A DNA stretch of 64,000 nucleotides from Anseranas semipalmata (taxonomy: Eukaryota; Chordata; Aves; Anseriformes; Anseranatidae). Numbering within the stretch: the stretch's first letter is position 1; each line of letters starts with the position of its first letter. The stretch is taken from positions 1,503,222 through 1,567,221 of the forward strand of contig VXAA01006526.1 in NCBI GenBank assembly GCA_013399115.1, in the 5' to 3' direction. Under the pieces are notes generated by a model. That model made no database searches. It worked only from the letters and a program-made list of their open reading frames with translations, and had not been told where the DNA came from. Below are positions 59,088 to 64,000 of this stretch, piece by piece. The translations under genes and the position numbers were made by a program.

Positions 59088-60229
59088 AATATATCAGGAT
59101 TCTATAAATCTTTGACATTCTTTCACCACATTTTTGCAAAACAAGACAAGGTGCACAGTGTGTACAACTGCCTTGAAGGACCTCTTACCCCAGCAGCAAA
59201 GTCCTTTCCCCGCTACTCACCCCAGGCCTTGTGGTCAGAGCTGCCGCAGTCCCAGCAGTGGCAAAGGGAGACCAGCAGCTCAATAAACCGACAATATCAA
59301 CATGTATGAGCAGGAAATCTTGTTTCCAGGAAAACTGATCAGCAGATGGACTGATCGCCTTGCCAGCTGTTATCCAGGGAAGGATATAATTCGTCCTTTA
59401 CCTTCCAGCCAGGTAGAAATGCTCCTTTCCACCAGCACACTGGCCAGCTGGCAAGTGGACCATCACCTCTGTCCTTCAGGAGAACAGGAGATGCTTCTGT
59501 GCTTGCAGGAGGGGAGCACAGCCCCCGGGAGGCTCCTTCACCTCAGCATGGTGTGGGATGGAGAAGGCAGCACGCGGGAGCTGGCAATGCCAAGGAACAG
59601 CGGCTGCCCCGGAGACCTCATCCGGGAGCACGGCTGCAGGCTGAGGTTGGGAGGACAGTGCCCACAGCTTCCTATAAATCCTAAAATTCAGCGCTGGCTT
59701 CTCTAAGTATAGAAATATGTTAGCTACAGGAAAGATGCATTATGACCTAGCCATAAAATTCATAGGGATGCCTTTATTTTTTTTTGTTGTTTAAGGTTTA
59801 AAAATGGAAAGTATCTTCCCATTAGCCCTTTTCTTGATATATAAGCTTTATAAATCACTGGTACTCCATTAGTCTACATCGAGAAACCAATTTATATGAG
59901 CAAATAATAATGCAATTTCATTACTTTTTATTTCCTCACAGAGCTGACCAACTTGATGGCCAAGGAAGATGCAGACATGGAACTCCACAAAGGAGAGGAT
60001 AAAGACACGTGGCCAGAGAAGATGCCAGTGAGGGTACATAGGACAGTCAAATGCAGTGTGGCATGCTCACAGGCAGCAGCTTTAATATCTCCCCACTCCC
60101 TCTTGTCCACAGACCAGAGCAGACCATTAAAACAACTTGCCTGACCCCCTTAGGTATCAGCTTTACATTTCATTCATGTACACCTCTAATAAGCTCAATA
60201 ACCTGCCAGTTCATCTTTATTTGGAGGAG

Positions 60230-60243
60230 AAAAAAAAAAAAAA
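60230..60243. repeat. Poly-A run (14)
   Basis: Fourteen A residues after GGAGGAG; simple sequence. Confidence 0.9.
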
Positions 60244-61779
60244 GATAACTATGAATAAAATCTCAGCCTGCAAAAGCAACAGAGGCACAATCAGGTTTGT
60301 GTGTTGGATAAAGCACAGCATACAGCTTGCAGGGGCCTGGAAGTCTGCATTTGCTAGTGCTTTTATGTGAGCTTACTCTCAAGTTTTGCTTCTTGCCTTC
60401 TTCCCTCCTGCAAACCAGCATCTCAACTCGTGTGGTGGTCTCCTGCATCTGGACCAGAAGTCTGAGCTCAGTGCTTAAGTGACAGCCCTTCAGCAGACGC
60501 GTGTGGGTGAGTGGCTCCTAGCCCACCGGTCGCACTAGGCAGTGGGTGCCAGCACTCACCTGCTGTGAGGGACATTTCACACCGGCCTGCACTGGAGTTG
60601 TCTCAGAAGGGAGAGGAGAGACCCCAGAGCCACACCGGTTTGGCTGAACAGTGCCATCTTTCCTGCGACAAGCAAGCAGCAGCTGTCACCACTGGTGGCA
60701 ACCCAAGTTACCCACAAGTGACCAGCCTGGGCAGCCCTCGCGCTGGGCCTGGCTGAAGGTCAGACCTGCAGAGGGCAGCGAGCCCTCAGCTGTGATGGGA
60801 CCCTGGGGACGGTTGTGGCTTGGAGCGAACAAGGCAGGTACCCAGCTTCGCAAGGCAGCCAAAACCTGCAGCCCCACAAGGGAAACGTCGAGTCCTTCTG
60901 TCCTGGGCCGCTGTACCCTGTTAAGGCTTAAACACGTCAGCCTGAAATTCAAACCCCAAAGCACTCAGGGACCCCGCAGCCTGCTGGCAGGGAATTATAT
61001 CTGACTTCCCTACCAGCTGGACCATACAAGCCATTTGTGAGAAAGGGTTCCATGAAAAAATGTTAATAGAAGAGATAAATCTTTATTTCCTATCCACAGT
61101 CGCTTTACATGGATTAGGGTTAAATTTCAGGAAGATACGTCTCACTTCAGTGGCAAAAGTATTCTTAATAACACATTTATCTCTTCTAGCCTCTTCCATA
61201 ATAATTTTCTCTCATTCGTCCATTCTTTCACATTCTCTTTCCCTATTCCCAGTCGCTGGCAGCCCAGGAAAGCAGCAGCTCTGCCCCTCAGCCTTTAGGA
61301 CTCATCCTGAAAGGGAAGCTGTGCCAGAGGCTGACTCCTAAGGAAAGCCTGGAGTCCTGGACAGGCACCTCTAGGTCTCTGACATGGATGTTTAAAAGAA
61401 GTTTGGGGGGGATCCCTACTGCAAACACGTTTGTAAGGACCAAGCGTATCATTTGGCTTTTGCAAAGAGAAAAAGGCTCCAAAATTCTTTCCTCATGGGT
61501 CTTTACACAGACAGCATAATGTAGAAAGGCATCAACTTGTACTAAGAGGAGGGGAAATTAATTGCAAACATTTGCTAGAACAACGAGTTCAGCAAGGCAG
61601 CCAGTGTAACATTATAGGCTTTAGTATTTGGGCATGAGAAGTCATACTTCATGAACTCACTCATTACATATCTCAAGAAAATCAGGACTTTCTTATTGAA
61701 GATGGATAAGGGAAAGAATTTGTTAGTCTCTGAAAATGATACTATATGCTTCAAAGATTAGCAGCATAAAACTTCTTTC

Positions 61780-62320
61780 ACATTAACTGTAGTAATTCCT
61801 CTGCTGTAATAGCTTAACAAATATATTTACGATTTTTACAATAAAGAGAAAGTGATAAGGCAATTAGTTACTATCCACAAAAAGCTTTGAAACTATTTAT
61901 TCAACATACCATCAAAATCACACATTAGATTAGCAGGTTGTAAATGATAATCTAACGCAAACCTCAAATGATGGCTTTTGCATCCCAGAGTGATAACATT
62001 ATTCCCAGCTAGAAGGGAATAAAAATACAAATTATTTTTTCATTGTGACAGTGAAAACTTTCCAGTTACAATTCACATGCAGTTTAGTAGTTTATGCACA
62101 AGTGAAGGAAGCAAACAACATTTAAATGACAGAGTTATCAGTCTTTTTTGTATATTGCAGCTGTTTGGAAAGCCACAGGGCAAAGGCATTTATATATGAG
62201 ATAAGCTCAGTCTGTAGAACAAATTAATGCTGGATTGTGAATTAAATGGCATGTCTTCGGACAGCTAATTAGCTTTGTGCTGCTCAATTAAGCTTTGAAA
62301 GGACATGTTGTGTTTCTTGA
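61780..62320. promoter_or_regulatory. Candidate enhancer block with palindromic homeodomain site
   Basis: Repeat-free AT-rich sequence lacking frames. It contains a perfect 12-base palindrome AGCTAATTAGCT (62264-62275) with a TAATTA core, an AGATAAG GATA-type site at 62199-62205, and further AATTAA cores at 62231-62236 and 62286-62291. The arrangement fits a developmental enhancer; function is inferred. Confidence 0.3.
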
Positions 62321-63159
62321 TGGAAGAGAAAACATTTCCAGGCTGTTTCGCATTCTCACTGCTTTCTGTTTTGTTGACTGAGAAGTCCAAGAAGAAATAA
62401 AGAAAAATCCAGCAGCCTCACCAAAAGGTATCAAAGTCTAAACTCCAAAGTATGCAACAAAGTTATTTTCAATGTCCCCAAAAATCTTTGATTTGATGTC
62501 AAATGGCTTAAGAATATAAGATAGCTTGGGATAGCAAGGAACTATAAATCCATGTCTACAATGCTTTTTAAACTAGAAAAGCAGCAGGACCTCTCTGAGA
62601 GGATAGGAAAGCTTTATAAATGCTTTCAAGGATTTGTTAGTGTTGCATCTTTCTTCAGTCAATCCAAAATTTTCCACCTCTTTTCTTCCCTGCTAGCATC
62701 CTAAGCATGTGTATCAAGCAATAAACACTCAAAGGTCATTTGGGTTCCTCATTCAACAGTGTGAAGGAGACATTAAAGGTTCAGGTCTTGATTCACTAAG
62801 AATTATGTTTCTCTTACTGTTATCCAAATCCTCTGAGATTCAACAGTAAGTGAAAGCCTTCCAAGATCGGGTTTCTCTCAAGAACTTCAGTCCTTCTACC
62901 TTTTTTCTCTGCTGGTAGCAACTTAAAAGCTAGTTTCTTGCTTCTCTTTTCCTGCTTGCCAAGCTTAGAGTAGAAAAACCTGGTTAAATTGGCATGGAGA
63001 GGGGCTAAAACTAAGTGAGCTTCCCGGAAAGGAGTCATGGTTTTCAAACCTAAAACCAAAGCTATTCGGGCTGAGTTTCTCTCTAGGTGTGCGATCTCTC
63101 TTTTAGAATGAGACATCAAATTGTCTTTCTTGGTTAAATTTCCCCTGCCTTGCATGTTA

Positions 63160-63197
63160 ATCTATTGTTGAGCTACAAATCTGTTGTTGAGCTACAA
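63160..63197. repeat. 19-base tandem duplication
   Basis: ATCTATTGTTGAGCTACAA is followed directly by ATCTGTTGTTGAGCTACAA, differing at one base. Confidence 0.92.
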
Positions 63198-63987
63198 ACT
63201 GCACACACAGTATTTATTCACTGTGAGCCAATAACAACCAAAGGGAAGAAGCCTGTGATCAAATGCTGCACTTCGGCACAGCAGACGTCATGCTCGGCAC
63301 TCTCTCCTCAGATTTCTGCACTTGGGTGTTTTCTTCAGCCTGAATCTTAAAGTTAAGAACATTTAATAAGTATTGTGGATTACAAAATAAACAGCTGGCA
63401 ATTCTGTCATGAATCTCTGAAGATCACACTAAGAAGCAGGGTACAAAATCCGAGAAAATTCTCAAGCTATGAACTGGCTTCCATCTGCACTCGCCACTTG
63501 TGTTTGCTGTTACTTTTCCAAGCAAATTCTGACTTTGAGCTACTGCACCCCAGAGGCAGAAGTGGAAATGCAGCCCAAGGAAGGACTGCCATCTACTAAC
63601 CTGCATGTGTGCATACACACTGTATATAGGGTGACGTCGATAGACACATACACATGCATTCATATATTTTATGCATAGTGGTAAAAATGGGCCACGTATA
63701 AACCTGCATGCTATTCTGGCACTTCAGAGAGATTCCCTTGTCAGAAACAGGTAGGATAGCTGTGTACCAACACTACTTTTCTGTAACCATACTTTTGAAG
63801 AAGATTCATACTTCCAAAGCCCCAATTCACTGTTGTATAGCTACACTGGTATACAAGTATATAAATATACATATTCTAGCTATAAAATCATGGTGCATAC
63901 GCTCATTTGTTAGCACATGGCAGGGAACCCCTTTTAAATACACGCAGTTTTTGTAGTTTATTTTCTCACTTGAATCTGTTTTGCCTG

Positions 63988-64000
63988 AAAAAAAAAAAAA
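63988..64000. repeat. Poly-A run cut by the window edge
   Basis: Thirteen A residues reach the last base, so the true length is unknown. Confidence 0.85.

Larger units (their letters stand above)
58421..61779. other. Non-coding stretch with GC patches
   Basis: A-rich run at 58440-58461, poly-T at 59074-59087 and poly-A at 60230-60243. GC-richer patches at about 59380-59690 and 60480-60990 carry overlapping frames (up to 134 codons, 59302-59706) with no domain. A splice-flanked open segment at 59942-60027 is listed as a finding. Confidence 0.45.
62321..64000. other. Non-coding stretch to the window end
   Basis: AT-rich, short frames only. A 111-codon minus frame (62820-63155) has no recognised domain. 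A 19-base tandem duplication lies at 63160-63197, and the window ends inside a poly-A run (63988-64000). Confidence 0.5.

Overview
This 64 kb window looks like non-coding vertebrate DNA, most likely from a bird. The main clue is a recognisable 3' end of a CR1 LINE at about 3003-3120, finishing in the ATTCTRTG-type tail that is usual for sauropsid CR1 copies. Interspersed repeats are sparse and only a few heavily decayed SINE- or LINE-like relics were seen, which fits an avian genome better than a mammalian one. A crocodilian or turtle is not excluded. The species cannot be named from the sequence. I found no protein-coding gene that I recognise. The open frames are short, often open on both strands in GC-rich patches, and carry no known domain. 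Most of the window therefore reads as intergenic or long-intron sequence.

Layout. 1-1190: AT-rich DNA turning into a CpG-enriched shore. 1191-1890: a strong CpG island interrupted by a 410-base assembly gap (1320-1729). It is the best promoter candidate in the window, and any first exon may lie in the missing bases. 1891-3120: the downstream shore, with a candidate splice donor, a perfect palindrome containing an NF-kappaB-type site, and the CR1 fragment. 3700-4400: AT-rich, repeat-free DNA of the kind often found as conserved non-coding enhancers. 4401-14050: quiet DNA with a 129-base (GAAA)n array. 14050-14345: a small CpG-rich patch holding a TCCCR pentamer minisatellite. 14346-52300: mostly featureless AT-rich DNA with short GC patches, MIR-like relics, possible enhancer blocks (about 18730-19080, 27280-27500, 31890-32190, 35150-35560, 43840-44290), a possible LINE coding relic (about 40611-40796) and a good CTCF-like motif (48688-48703). 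52430-52680: a second, short CpG island. 52681-64000: AT-rich DNA with another enhancer-like block (about 61780-62320) and a small tandem duplication at 63160-63197.

The plausible overall reading is a gene-poor regulatory region: one or two CpG-island promoters, perhaps of a regulatory gene or long non-coding RNA, surrounded by AT-rich candidate enhancers. That reading is inference. What is seen directly is the CpG islands, the gap, the CR1 end, the simple repeats, the short duplications and the palindromes. Splice-site-flanked segments that could be exons are listed as findings, not as genes. No exotic or mobile multi-gene system was found.
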